Assembly (NCBI GenBank): GCA_036444495.1
Contig: JAZGBC010000059.1
Coordinates: 1-48,212 of the forward strand
Source: JAZGBC01 sp036444495
Lineage (GTDB): Bacteria; Pseudomonadota; Alphaproteobacteria; Kiloniellales; J153
Direction of reading: 5' to 3'
Length of the DNA stretch: 48,212 nt
Part shown: in pieces, positions 36,808 to 43,333 of the stretch
How positions within the stretch are numbered: the stretch's first letter is position 1
Layout: the number at the start of each line of letters is the position of its first letter
Program-made: the position numbers and the translations under genes
The notes under the pieces: generated by a model
What the model was told of the DNA's origin: nothing
Databases searched by the model: none
What the model saw: only the letters and a program-made list of their open reading frames with translations

Positions 36808-37071
36808 TCAACTCATCGACTTGATGCGCGCGGACAGGCGCGAGAGTTTGCGCGCAACGGTGTTGCGGTGAAGCAGGCCCGCCTGCGCACCGCGGTGGAG
36901 TTCGGGCTGCGCGGCGTTGAACGCAGCGCGCGCCTCGTCCTGCTTTCCGCCAGCAATGGCAAGGTCCACCTTTTTGACGAAGCTACGGATGCGGCTCATG
37001 CGCGCACCGTTGATCACCGCACGGCGGGCGTTGCGCCGGATCCGCTGCTTGGCGGAAGCATGATTGGCCAT
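36808..37071 (-). CDS. rpsT: 30S ribosomal protein S20
   Basis: An 87-residue basic protein that binds 16S rRNA in the small subunit. MANHASAKQRIRRNARR at the N-terminus, RSFVKKVDLAI and the C-terminal LHRNTVARKLSRLSARIK are diagnostic of S20. The length is standard. It has its own promoter (TTGACG/TATAAC about 40 bases upstream) and a terminator 60 bases downstream, so it is a single-gene unit next to dnaA. Confidence 0.97.
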   Translation of the reverse strand: MANHASAKQRIRRNARRAVINGARMSRIRSFVKKVDLAIAGGKQDEARAAFNAAQPELHRGAQAGLLHRNTVARKLSRLSARIKSMS

Positions 37072-37111
37072 CGGCTCAACCCATTCTCGGTTTGACTGCT
37101 AGAGGGCCGGG

Positions 37112-37140
37112 GTTATAGCCCCCGCCCCGCGCAGCGTCAA
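37112..37140 (-). promoter_or_regulatory. sigma-70-type promoter of rpsT
   Basis: On the minus strand TTGACG (37135-37140) and TATAAC (37112-37117) are separated by exactly 17 bases, ending 41 bases before the rpsT start codon. The spacer is very GC-rich. Both hexamers match the consensus at 5 of 6 positions. Confidence 0.8.
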
Positions 37141-37234
37141 GCGCCCCGGGCATGGGGACGGGGGGCCGTATGGAAGGGCTTGTGCCGGGGCGGGGCATAT
37201 AAGCATAAGCCATTGAAATAGAATGAGTATTATT

Positions 37235-38011
37235 CTAACGCTGCTTCCATTTTGCTGGCCGCTTCTCGGTGAATGCGGTCATGCCTTCCTTGCGGTCCTC
37301 GATGGCGAAGGTGGCGTGGAAGGAACGGCGCTCGAACCTGATGCCCTCGGCCAGCGTCGTCTCGTAGGCCCGGTTGACCGCCTCCTTGGCCATCATGACG
37401 ATGGGCTGCGAGAGCGAGGCAATCTGCTCGGCCGTTTTCATGGCCTCGTCCAACAGATCGGATGCCGGCACGACGCGCGCCACCAAACCCGCGCGCTCGG
37501 CCTCCTCCGCATCCATCATGCGGCCCGTCAAGCAAAGCTCCATGGCCTTTGATTTTCCGACGATACGCGTGAGCCGCTGCGTGCCCCCGATACCGGGTAT
37601 GGTTCCGATGGTGATTTCCGGCTGACCGAACTTGGCATTGTCGGCGGCGATGATGATGTCGCACATCATGGCAACCTCGCAGCCGCCGCCGAGCGCATAG
37701 CCCGCGACCGCGGCAATGACGGGCTTGCGCGTTTGCGCGATACGCTCCCAACCCCTTGTAATGAAATCCTCGCAGTAAACCTCGCTGTAGGTCTTGTCCT
37801 TCATCTCCTTGATGTCGGCGCCCGCGGCAAAGGCTTTTTCCGACCCGGTAAGGACGATACAGCCAATCTCTTGATCCGCTTCCAACACATCGAGCGCATC
37901 GCTCAACTCGGTCATGAGGGATGAATTGAGCGCGTTCAATGCTTTCGGTCTGTTGAGCGTAATAAGGCCAACGTTGCCGCGCTTTTCGACAAGAATATTC
38001 TCATAAGCCAT
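37235..38011 (-). CDS. enoyl-CoA hydratase
   Basis: A 258-residue crotonase-family enzyme, probably hydrating trans-2-enoyl-CoA in fatty acid breakdown. Family motifs are NRPKALNALNSSLM, FAAGADIKEMKD with the oxyanion-hole Gly, GYALGGGCEVAMMCD with the first catalytic Glu, and GQPEITIGTIPGIGGTQRL with the second. This combination resembles short-chain mitochondrial-type hydratases (ECHS1-like). It lies 56 bases from the next gene upstream on the same strand. Substrate chain length cannot be read. Confidence 0.93.
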   Translation of the reverse strand: MAYENILVEKRGNVGLITLNRPKALNALNSSLMTELSDALDVLEADQEIGCIVLTGSEKAFAAGADIKEMKDKTYSEVYCEDFITRGWERIAQTRKPVIAAVAGYALGGGCEVAMMCDIIIAADNAKFGQPEITIGTIPGIGGTQRLTRIVGKSKAMELCLTGRMMDAEEAERAGLVARVVPASDLLDEAMKTAEQIASLSQPIVMMAKEAVNRAYETTLAEGIRFERRSFHATFAIEDRKEGMTAFTEKRPAKWKQR

Positions 38012-38067
38012 GCGCCTTGCCCTCCAAGTATTACTTTTCGACGGATCGCGGTTTTACTTGCCGCGTT

Positions 38068-38478
38068 TCATTCGGGTTGCAGGGTAAATCGGACGACGAG
38101 CGCGCCCTTGTCTTCCAGGTATATCATCTGAAGCCTCTCGCCTTCCCGGGAGAAGAGGGAGTCGGCCTTGGCCTCCCAGCCAAGCTGGGGCAGCGTGCTC
38201 AGATAGAAGCGAATGACGTCCTCCCGCGCGACCGCGCCCTCGGCGTAGGCCTCCACGATCCGCCCCGAGGCCGTGTCGAAGGTCATGCCCGCATCCGGCA
38301 CCTCCTCGAGCCCCGGCATGAGCGGCAAGTCCGCGACATCCGCCATGAAATCCGGTTTCTCCGCCGCCTGGGCGTTGAGGGGTGAAATGCCGAGGAATCC
38401 CGCCGCGCCCAGCGCAATCAGAAACATCAGGGCAGCCGCGCAGCCGCCGGCAAGGGGGAGTTTTCGGTCTTTTCTCAT
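38068..38478 (-). CDS. exported hypothetical protein next to mutM
   Basis: A 136-residue protein with a signal peptide or N-terminal anchor (LAGGCAAALMFLIALGAAGFLGISPLNAQA). The mature part contains LPLMPGLEEVPDAGMTFDTASGRIVEAYAEG and VIRFYLSTLPQLGWEA, a pattern of small alphaproteobacterial envelope proteins whose role is unknown. It lies between mutM and the enoyl-CoA hydratase on the same strand. I do not assign a function. Confidence 0.75.
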   Translation of the reverse strand: MRKDRKLPLAGGCAAALMFLIALGAAGFLGISPLNAQAAEKPDFMADVADLPLMPGLEEVPDAGMTFDTASGRIVEAYAEGAVAREDVIRFYLSTLPQLGWEAKADSLFSREGERLQMIYLEDKGALVVRFTLQPE

Positions 38479-38495
38479 GGGCGCATTCTCTACCC

Positions 38496-38528
38496 AGTAC
38501 CCTCTATCACAATAGGATAGAGGGTACT
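38496..38528. repeat. perfect palindrome with 13-bp arms at the mutM stop codon
   Basis: AGTACCCTCTATC (38496-38508) and GATAGAGGGTACT (38516-38528) are perfect inverted arms around 7 bases (ACAATAG). The AGTACCC tip is the same as that of the 268-bp elements at 39464 and 40527, and the TAG of TAGTACCC is the stop codon of mutM. It could serve as the mutM terminator stem, or be an internally deleted relative of those elements. Confidence 0.85.
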
Positions 38529-39366
38529 AACGCTGGCGCGCGGGACAATAGAAAGTCGAGCGGCCCGACTGCACGATGCGACGGATTCCGCCGCTTTTCG
38601 CCAGGTCACAGGTGCAATCGGGGCAGGCCTCGCCCTCCCGGCCATAGACGGCCCACTCGTGCTGGAAATAGCCCAGCTCGCCGTCGGCCTGCACGTAGTC
38701 GCGCAAGGAGGAGCCGCCGGCCTCGATCGCGCGGGTGAGCACGTCGCGCACCGCCGCGGCCAGGCGTTCGGCGCGCCGGCCCTGGACGCTATAGGCCTGA
38801 CGCCGGGGGGACAGGCCGGCGAAATACAGGCTCTCGCTGACATAGATGTTGCCCAGGCCGGCCAACACGCGCTGGTCCATGAGCGCGGCCTTGATCGGTG
38901 TGCGCTTGCCCTTGAGCCGCGCCGCCAGCACGGGACCGTTGAAATCGTTGGATAAAGGCTCCGGTCCCAGGCCTTCGAGCAGCCGGTGCCCGTGCAGCGC
39001 CGCCTCGGGCACCAGATCCATGATCCCGAAGCGCCGCACGTCGTTGAAACGGATCTCGGCGCCCCGATCGGTCAGGAAGATGACATGATCGTGGGGCCCA
39101 AGCGCCGCACCGTCGCCGTTCAGCACGAGGCGCCCGGACATGCCCAGGTGGCAGAGCAGCACCTCGCCGCCGTCCAGATGGACCAGGATGTACTTGCCGC
39201 GCCGTCCCAGGCGCTCGACCCGGCGCCCGGTCAGGCGTTTGGCGAAGTCCTCGGGCAGGGGAAAGCGCAGGTCCGCGCGGCGCTGGATTACGCGCACCAG
39301 GCGGCGGCCTTCCAGCGTGGGCCGCAGGCCCCGCACGATAGTTTCGACTTCGGGCAACTCGGGCAT
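38527..39366 (-). CDS. mutM: formamidopyrimidine-DNA glycosylase (Fpg/MutM), zinc finger lacking its fourth Cys
   Basis: Removes 8-oxoguanine and formamidopyrimidines and cuts the abasic site. ATG at 39366 begins the invariant MPELPEVE, where Pro2 becomes the catalytic N-terminus; the product is 279 residues. RGKYILVHLDGG holds the conserved Lys, and LAGLGNIYVSESLYFAGLSP and the H2TH region are normal. The C-terminal zinc finger has Cys248 and Cys251 (CPDC), then GRSTFYCPARQR. The expected fourth ligand, CPxC, is replaced by Arg277. An extra Cys253 might compensate. The stop codon is part of a palindrome. The frame stays open upstream but MPELPEVE fixes the start. Confidence 0.96.
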   Translation of the reverse strand: MPELPEVETIVRGLRPTLEGRRLVRVIQRRADLRFPLPEDFAKRLTGRRVERLGRRGKYILVHLDGGEVLLCHLGMSGRLVLNGDGAALGPHDHVIFLTDRGAEIRFNDVRRFGIMDLVPEAALHGHRLLEGLGPEPLSNDFNGPVLAARLKGKRTPIKAALMDQRVLAGLGNIYVSESLYFAGLSPRRQAYSVQGRRAERLAAAVRDVLTRAIEAGGSSLRDYVQADGELGYFQHEWAVYGREGEACPDCTCDLAKSGGIRRIVQSGRSTFYCPARQR

Positions 39367-39463
39367 GGTCGCAGGTGATGTTCGCCGGACGCCGCCGCGC
39401 GAGCGCCGCGCGGAAACCTGGGCGGCACAGTAGCGCGATCCGAACCAGCGCGCTATGGTCCTA

Positions 39464-39731
39464 AGTACCCACAATCATAGGAGGATGGCACGTATGACGG
39501 TCTTGCGGGGTCTCTCGGCTAGGAGCGTGGTCCGACGTGATGCGGGGACATCACGAGGGCCGCGCGACGACGCCCGAAGGGCGTGCAAGGCCGCCCGGAG
39601 GGTCGCTTTTCGCGGCCTCTGGAGAGCGTCATCGCCGCTTGCCGATGTCCCGCATCGCCTGCGCGGCGCTTCCTGCCCAGTGGGCGCGATAAGCCGATCC
39701 TACGTACCATCCTCCTATGATTGTGGGTACT
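39464..39731. mobile_element. 268-bp inverted-repeat element, copy A (MITE-like or structured RNA)
   Basis: Bounded by AGTACCCACAATCATAG on the left and its exact complement on the right. The terminal inverted repeat is 25 bp perfect, continuing with one mismatch. Internally it has GATGCGGGGACATC (39539-39552) pairing with GATGTCCCGCATC (39644-39656), a GTGATG/CATCAC hairpin (39537-39554) and ACGCCC-GAA-GGGCGT. It has no credible gene. It is about 90% identical to copy B at 40527, without gaps, by my alignment. It ends 2 bases before the ubiE start codon, so it provides the ubiE leader. No clear target duplication was seen. Confidence 0.85.
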
Positions 39732-39733
39732 AG

Positions 39734-40528
39734 ATGTCAGTGAAAACAAAGGATAACAGGGAGGCTGGCGCCACCACTCACTTCGGCTTCGATGAGCTTC
39801 CCGAGGCGGAAAAGGCGCCGCGGGTGCGCGGCGTCTTCGAGAGCGTGGCCAACCGCTACGACCTGATGAACGACCTCATGTCGGGCGGCATACACCGGCT
39901 GTGGAAGGCGGCCCTGCTCGACTGGCTGAACCCACGCCCGGGCATGAGTCTTGTCGACGTGGCCGGCGGGACGGCCGATGTCGCGCTGGGCGCGATCAAG
40001 CGCGTCGGTCCGGCGCGCGCCGGACCGGTCATCGTCTGCGACATGACCCCCGAGATGCTGCGCATCGGGCGCGACCGGGCGCTAGATAAGGGAATCGTGG
40101 GGCGGAACCTGCCGGGCGGCCTCTATTGGGTCTGCGGCGATGCGGAGGCCCTGCCGCTCGCCGAGCGCAGCGTGGAGGCCTACACCATCGCCTTCGGCCT
40201 GCGCAACGTGACCCGCATCCCCCAGGCGCTCAGCGAGGCGCGGCGCGTGCTCAAGCCGGGCGGGCGCTTCCTCTGCCTGGAGTTCAGCCGGGTCGTCGTG
40301 CCGCTCGTGGCCGAGCTTTACGAGCTTTACTCCTTCCGGGTGTTGCCGGCCCTGGGCGCGGCGGTCACCGGGGACGGGGACGCCTACCGCTACCTGGTGG
40401 AGTCTATCCGGCGTTTCCCGCCCCAGGAGGAACTGGCCGCCATGATGACCGAGGCGGGCTTCGAGCAGGTCCGCTACCGGAATCTGACCGGCGGAATCGC
40501 GGCACTCCACTCCGGCTGGCGTCTGTAG
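39734..40528 (+). CDS. ubiE: ubiquinone/menaquinone biosynthesis C-methyltransferase
   Basis: A SAM-dependent methyltransferase of the aerobic ubiquinone pathway, acting on the C2 of the quinone ring. The length is 264 residues. Motifs are THFGFDELPEAEKAPRVRGVFESVANRYDLMNDLMSGGIHRLWK, VDVAGGTADVAL (SAM binding), DMTPEML, ALPLAERSVEAYTIAFGLRNVT and the C-terminal YRNLTGGIAALHSGWRL, all UbiE-specific. The ATG lies 2 bases after copy A of the 268-bp element, and the TAG stop is shared with the tip of copy B, so the gene is exactly bracketed. The first 15 residues are not conserved and a GTG two codons later is possible. Confidence 0.96.
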   Translation: MSVKTKDNREAGATTHFGFDELPEAEKAPRVRGVFESVANRYDLMNDLMSGGIHRLWKAALLDWLNPRPGMSLVDVAGGTADVALGAIKRVGPARAGPVIVCDMTPEMLRIGRDRALDKGIVGRNLPGGLYWVCGDAEALPLAERSVEAYTIAFGLRNVTRIPQALSEARRVLKPGGRFLCLEFSRVVVPLVAELYELYSFRVLPALGAAVTGDGDAYRYLVESIRRFPPQEELAAMMTEAGFEQVRYRNLTGGIAALHSGWRL

Positions 40529-40794
40529 TACCCAGGATCATAGGAGGATGGCAGGAATGACGGTTTTGCAGGTTCGCTCGGCTAGGAGCGTGGTCCGACG
40601 TGATGCGGGGACATCACGAGGGCCGCGCGACGACGCCCGAGGGGCGTGCAAGACCACCCGAAGGGTCGCTTTTCGCGGCCTCTGGAGGGCGTCACCGCCG
40701 CTTGCCGATGTCCCGCATCGCCTGCGCGGCGTTTCCTACCCAGTGGCCGCGAAAAGACGATCACGCCTATCGTCCTCCTATGATCCTGGGTACT
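40527..40794. mobile_element. 268-bp inverted-repeat element, copy B
   Basis: Bounded by AGTACCCAGGATCATAGG and its exact complement, with 22 bp perfect terminal repeats. The interior is nearly identical to copy A (GATGCGGGGACATC at 40602-40615 with GATGTCCCGCATC at 40707-40719). Where the terminal stem differs from copy A, both arms have changed together: 40535/40786, 40536/40785 and 40554/40767. It has the same orientation and length as copy A and begins inside the ubiE stop codon. It ends 18 bases before ubiB. Confidence 0.86.
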
Positions 40795-40812
40795 AGGGCC
40801 CGCGGGCGAACC

Positions 40813-42363
40813 ATGCTGCGCACAATCCGCATCCTGTGGCGTCTCCTGCACATCGCGCAGACGCTGGCCCGCCACGACATCCTCGCCGTGCTCGAGGAGT
40901 TGCAGGTCGTGCCGGGGATCGTCTGGCTGGCGCGCCTGGTGGCGCGCCGCCGCGCGGAGGGCCGGCCCGGGCAGAAGCTGGCGCGCGCGGCCAACGAGGC
41001 GGGGCCCAGCTTCATCAAGCTAGGGCAGTTCTTCTCCACCCGCGCCGATTTGCTGGGCGAAGAGCTGGCCGCCGACCTATCCGAACTGCAGGACCGCCTG
41101 CCGCCCTTCGCGAGTGCCGAGGCAAGGGCCACCATCGAGAAGGAACTGGGCCGGCCGGTCGATGAGCTTTTCGAGTCCTTCGAGGACGAGCCCATCTCCG
41201 CTGCATCCATCGCCCAGGTGCACCTGGCGGTCACCCGCGGCGAGGACGGAGAGTCCGGCCGAGAGGTCGCGGTCAAGGTGCTGCGCCCGGGCATCGAGCG
41301 CGCCTTCGAACGCGATCTGGAGCTCCTCTACTGGCTGGCCGAGATGGCCGCGCGAACCCGGCCGCGCCTGCGCCGCCTGAAACCGGTCGAGGTGGTGCGG
41401 CTTTTCGAGGAAACCGTGCGCATCGAGATGGACCTGGCGCTGGAAGCCGCTGCGGCCTCGGAACTGGCCGACAACTTCGCCGGAGACCCCAGCTACCACA
41501 CGCCGGTCATCGACTGGCAGCGCACCTCGCGCCGGGTGCTCACCATGGGGCGCATCGGCGGCACGCCCATCGACGACCGCGAGGGGCTCATCGCCGCCGG
41601 CCACGACCTGCGCGAGGTGATGACCAAGGCCGCAACGATCTTCTTTAACCAGGCCTTCCGCGACGGCCTGTTCCACGGCGACCAGCACGCGGGCAACATG
41701 TTCGTGGACGCGGACGGCAACATCGTGGCCGTGGATTTCGGCATCATGGGGCGCCTGGACCGCCAAACCCGCACTTTCCTGGCGGACATGCTGCTGGCGC
41801 TTCTGGCGCGCGACTACAAGCGCCTGGCCGAGGTGCACCTGGAGGCCGGTTTCCTGCCGCCCGGACAGTCGCCCGAGGCCTTCGCCCAGGCCCTGCGCTC
41901 TGTGACCGAGCCCATCTTCGACCGGCCCCTGCACGAGGTCTCCTTCGCCCGGCTGCTGGCGCGGCTCCTGCGGCTCAGCGAATCCTTCGACATGCCGGTG
42001 CAGCCCCAGCTTCTGCTGCTGCAGAAGAATATGCTGATGGCCGAAGGCGTGAGCCGCCGGCTCGACCCGGACCTCAATATCTGGACCCTCGCCCAGCCGC
42101 TCATCGAGGAATGGATGCGCGAGAACCGCGGCCCCGAGGCCCGGCTGCGCGGGGCGGTGGAAGAGCTTTCCACCACCCTGGAACGCCTGCCCTCGCTCGT
42201 CTCCAACATGGAGAGCGTGGCCAAGGACCTGGCCGGGGGCGGTCTGCGCCTGCATCCGGAGACCGTGGAGGCCATGGGCGGCACGGGTGGCCGGCGCGAT
42301 GCCCGCTGGGCGCTCTGGATCGCCATCGGCGCCGCCGTACTGGCGATCCTGGCGGTCTTCTAA
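40813..42363 (+). CDS. ubiB: ubiquinone biosynthesis accessory kinase-like protein UbiB
   Basis: Membrane-associated atypical kinase (ADCK/ABC1 family) needed for ubiquinone assembly. ATG at 40813 is the first start after the repeat element and gives 516 residues. The UbiB-type KxGQ motif is SFIKLGQFFSTRADLL; the A-rich nucleotide loop is ISAASIAQVHLA; VKVLRPGIERAFERDLELLYWLA, FHGDQHAGNMFV and VAVDFGIMGRLDRQTR follow. A C-terminal membrane helix (ALWIAIGAAVLAILAVF) anchors it at the inner membrane. It follows ubiE, as in many proteobacteria, but with element B between them. Confidence 0.96.
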   Translation: MLRTIRILWRLLHIAQTLARHDILAVLEELQVVPGIVWLARLVARRRAEGRPGQKLARAANEAGPSFIKLGQFFSTRADLLGEELAADLSELQDRLPPFASAEARATIEKELGRPVDELFESFEDEPISAASIAQVHLAVTRGEDGESGREVAVKVLRPGIERAFERDLELLYWLAEMAARTRPRLRRLKPVEVVRLFEETVRIEMDLALEAAAASELADNFAGDPSYHTPVIDWQRTSRRVLTMGRIGGTPIDDREGLIAAGHDLREVMTKAATIFFNQAFRDGLFHGDQHAGNMFVDADGNIVAVDFGIMGRLDRQTRTFLADMLLALLARDYKRLAEVHLEAGFLPPGQSPEAFAQALRSVTEPIFDRPLHEVSFARLLARLLRLSESFDMPVQPQLLLLQKNMLMAEGVSRRLDPDLNIWTLAQPLIEEWMRENRGPEARLRGAVEELSTTLERLPSLVSNMESVAKDLAGGGLRLHPETVEAMGGTGGRRDARWALWIAIGAAVLAILAVF

Positions 42364-42434
42364 CGACCGCCAAGCCCCTATTAACGTAGCGGTGGCTGGA
42401 TGCAAGACGCCTACACACTCGTAATAGTTGAGTA

Positions 42435-42463
42435 TTGATTAAATAACTCGACTTGATTATAAT
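42435..42463 (+). promoter_or_regulatory. promoter of the toxin-antitoxin operon
   Basis: TTGATT (42435-42440) and a perfect TATAAT (42458-42463) are separated by exactly 17 bases, about 60 bases before the antitoxin start. The 9-bp repeats begin at the last base of the -10 hexamer, a position suited to autorepression. Confidence 0.8.
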
Positions 42464-42489
42464 ACGTAAATTACGTAAATTACGTATAT
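42463..42489. repeat. three tandem 9-bp repeats (TACGTAAAT), probable antitoxin operator
   Basis: TACGTAAAT (42463-42471), TACGTAAAT (42472-42480) and TACGTATAT (42481-42489), followed by a decayed fourth TACGGACTA. Each holds the self-complementary core TACGTA. Phd/YefM-type antitoxins bind short palindromes at their own promoter, so operator sites are the likely role. Confidence 0.8.
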
Positions 42490-42525
42490 TACGGACTATA
42501 TAGGCAGCTATCTAGGGTAACAGTA

Positions 42526-42780
42526 ATGCAGAAAGCTTCAGCCGCAATGGTGGCTAAGAACTTTGGCAAATTTCGAGAGGCCGCCCTTTCCGAGCCGCTA
42601 ACTATTCAAAATCACGGGCGCGATTCCGTGGTTATGGTGTCGGCGAAAGAATACCACAGACTGAAGAAACTCGACCGAACGGTTCTTGCTTTTCGGGAAT
42701 TGTCTGAGCGCGAAATCCACGCCATCTCAGAATCCAAGATGGACAAACGACACGCGCATCTCGATGAACTAATGGACTAA
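42526..42780 (+). CDS. Phd/YefM-family antitoxin
   Basis: An 84-residue antitoxin. AGGG lies 8 bases before the ATG. MQKASAAMVAKNFGKFREAALSEPLTIQNHGRDSVVMVSAKEYHRLKK matches the Phd/YefM fold: a beta-strand, then an N-terminal DNA-binding dimer region, and the SAxEYxRL motif. The C-terminal residues (about 55-84, ISESKMDKRHAHLDELMD) are polar and would wrap the toxin. The gene is much less GC-rich than its neighbours. Only 3 bases separate it from the toxin gene, so the two are translationally linked. Confidence 0.9.
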   Translation: MQKASAAMVAKNFGKFREAALSEPLTIQNHGRDSVVMVSAKEYHRLKKLDRTVLAFRELSEREIHAISESKMDKRHAHLDELMD

Positions 42781-42783
42781 ATA

Positions 42784-43218
42784 ATGCCGCTACCCAAGCC
42801 GGAGCCTGGTTTAGTTCTCTCATATGGCTATCTCTGGAAGTGGCAAGATGAAAGAGGCGACGACGCTGGCGAAAAAAACCGCCCATGCGTCATCGTCCTT
42901 TCTACGGAAAATATCGACGGGGACACGGTCGTCTTGGTCGTACCGGTGACAAGCCAACAGCCCCGCCCCGACCGCCGTTCAGTGGAAATCCCAGCAAAGG
43001 TCCAAGCCCACCTGGGGCTAGACGGAGAACAATGCTGGGTCATCACTGATGAGGTGAATAAATTCATCTGGCCGGGGCCCGACCTATCCCAAATACCGGC
43101 CCGGCCCGGGGAGTTTCATTACGGATTCATACCGCCCAAACTCTATGACAAAATCATAGACGACTGCAGAGACATAGCTAAGGCTCGACAATTAAAGTCA
43201 GTGACGCGAACGGCCTAA
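42784..43218 (+). CDS. PemK/MazF-like toxin
   Basis: A 144-residue putative RNase toxin of the PemK/MazF (CcdB-fold) superfamily. PEPGLVLSYGYLWKWQDERGDD resembles the PGxV...Y.W beginning of these toxins. CVIVLSTENIDGDTVVLVVPVTSQQP fits the RPvvVls...vvvvPiTs core, and HLGLDGEQCWVITDEVNKFIWPG the following segment. It is longer than MazF (about 110). Phd antitoxins usually pair with Doc or RelE toxins, so this is a mixed pairing. It starts 3 bases after the antitoxin. Whether it cuts RNA, and at which site, is not readable. Confidence 0.85.
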   Translation: MPLPKPEPGLVLSYGYLWKWQDERGDDAGEKNRPCVIVLSTENIDGDTVVLVVPVTSQQPRPDRRSVEIPAKVQAHLGLDGEQCWVITDEVNKFIWPGPDLSQIPARPGEFHYGFIPPKLYDKIIDDCRDIAKARQLKSVTRTA

Positions 43219-43221
43219 TCA

Positions 43222-43266
43222 GCCGGGGCGGTAGAGGCTTGGGGCGAATTTCTACCCCCCGCCGGC
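43222..43266 (+). terminator. hairpin after the toxin gene
   Basis: GCCGG and GGTAGA on the left (43222-43235) pair with TCTACC and CCGGC on the right (43251-43266), with a few unpaired bases between the two stem parts. It lies just after the toxin stop and before coaBC. There is no U-tract, so termination efficiency is uncertain. Confidence 0.5.
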
Positions 43267-43333
43267 GAAGCCTTGTCAGAAACGCCCCCGCTGTTTACCT
43301 TATCTACGCTGGACAACCGTAAAATATGAGGAA

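Noticed and set aside
36253..36871. Small open frames in the dnaA-rpsT gap
   Set aside because: None has a convincing start site, codon pattern or known motif; several run through the rpsT terminator.
39455..39733. Short open frames inside the 268-bp elements (also 40548-40796 and the minus-strand frames)
   Set aside because: They are similar between copies only because the DNA is. Differences are not biased to synonymous sites, ribosome sites are lacking, and stem structure explains conservation better.
39464..40794. A composite transposon carrying ubiE
   Set aside because: There is no transposase, and no outer target duplication was found. ubiE followed by ubiB is the ancestral order, so ubiE was probably in place before the elements arrived.
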